Positions 63,809 through 64,000 of a stretch of DNA of 64,000 nt are shown here, piece after piece. Location: positions 124,001-188,000 of the forward strand of contig JAUIHI010000008.1 of NCBI GenBank assembly GCA_030432295.1, written 5' to 3'. This stretch comes from Anaerolineae bacterium (GTDB taxonomy: Bacteria > Chloroflexota > Anaerolineae > Caldilineales > Caldilineaceae). The notes under the pieces are model-generated. The model saw only the letters and a program-made list of their open reading frames with translations. It did not search any database and was not told where the DNA came from. The position numbers and the translations under genes are program-made. The stretch's first letter is position 1, and each line of letters starts with the position of its first letter.

Positions 63809-64000
63809 CTACTCGCGCCATTCCTCAAAATCGGTCGTCTCCCCCTGCTCCTGCCAGCGGCGTACAGTCAGCTCCGCTTCTTCCAGTTTGGCCGCGCAGT
63901 GGGCGGCCAGTTGGGTTCCCTGGGCATAGAGTTTCAGAGATTCTTCCAGCGGTGTGTCGCCATTCTCCAGGCGACCCAAAACCTCCTGGAGCCGGGTGTA
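63809..64000 (-). CDS. xseB: Exodeoxyribonuclease VII small subunit, C-terminal part
   Basis: The 5' end lies outside the window; 63 codons and a TAG remain. The visible part begins YTRLQEVLGRLENGDTPLEESLKLYAQG and goes on with LAAHCAAKLEEAE, the core of XseB. With XseA it forms the nuclease that degrades single-stranded DNA to oligonucleotides. The protein is typically 60-90 residues, so little is missing. Confidence 0.93.
   Translation of the reverse strand, partial: YTRLQEVLGRLENGDTPLEESLKLYAQGTQLAAHCAAKLEEAELTVRRWQEQGETTDFEEWRE

Overview
The window looks like a chromosome segment of a GC-rich (about 60 %) filamentous-type Chloroflexota (Anaerolineae/Caldilineae-like). This is an inference from gene content: a 2-oxoacid:ferredoxin oxidoreductase with CBS domains, many sugar-acid and sugar genes, actinobacterial-type xylose isomerase, several large membrane sugar transferases, Shine-Dalgarno-led genes on both strands, and a very high load of short foldback repeats between genes. 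No phage, plasmid, rRNA or CRISPR array is visible.

Layout. 1-5.8 kb: end of an aldonolactone-oxidase-like gene, a crotonase, and a minus-strand group of sugar-acid type enzymes (abhydrolase, cupin, MR/MLE-family dehydratase, cytochrome b561, 2-hydroxyacid dehydrogenase). 5.9-10.3 kb: korA-korB (korB carries a CBS pair) plus a free CBS protein. 10.8-19.3 kb: S10 peptidase, ribokinase-like kinase, xylose isomerase, amidohydrolase, MFS carrier, M20 amidohydrolase, endonuclease IV. 19.7-22.7 kb: a Ro60/Rsr (TROVE + vWA) gene preceded on the same strand by a dense array of Y-RNA modules. 23.1-28.9 kb: tsaB, rimI, a phytanoyl-CoA-dioxygenase relative, an AEC carrier, a glycoside-hydrolase-like protein and an orphan lasso B2-type protein. 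29.0-34.5 kb: a formate dehydrogenase operon (NuoEF-like diaphorase, NuoG-N-like ferredoxin, selenocysteine FdhA, FdhD). 34.6-41.4 kb: a small kinase, three big membrane proteins of surface-glycan type, a STAS protein. 41.4-46.8 kb: lipA, dus, GNAT, UspA, a beta-hydroxyacid dehydrogenase, a small EamA-like protein. 47.2-54.1 kb: methionine-salvage/methyl-cycle cluster (mtnA, LOG, PfkB kinase, ahcY, metK). 54.2-60.8 kb: three exported or anchored proteins, including a caspase-fold (clan CD) candidate. 60.8-64 kb: three tRNAs, CBS protein, B12/radical-SAM protein, DUF212 protein, xseB end.

The standout is 21469-22630. Nine Ro-type Y-RNA helices lie head to tail just upstream of the Ro60 gene, all on the minus strand. 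Four are simple hairpins whose two ends close the Ro-binding helix. Five are tRNA-like bodies (acceptor stem, T arm, usually a D arm) in which the anticodon arm is replaced by the same helix in the opposite topology, a circular permutation. This looks like a polycistronic Y-RNA precursor leading into the mRNA of its own protein partner.

Other notable points are a UGA-encoded selenocysteine with a visible bacterial SECIS in FdhA, a 300-nt promoter-leader-terminator unit before mtnA, a GxxExxY gene framed by 32-bp inverted repeats, a MITE-like element nested in another repeat, and repeat units that are translated inside membrane-protein genes.
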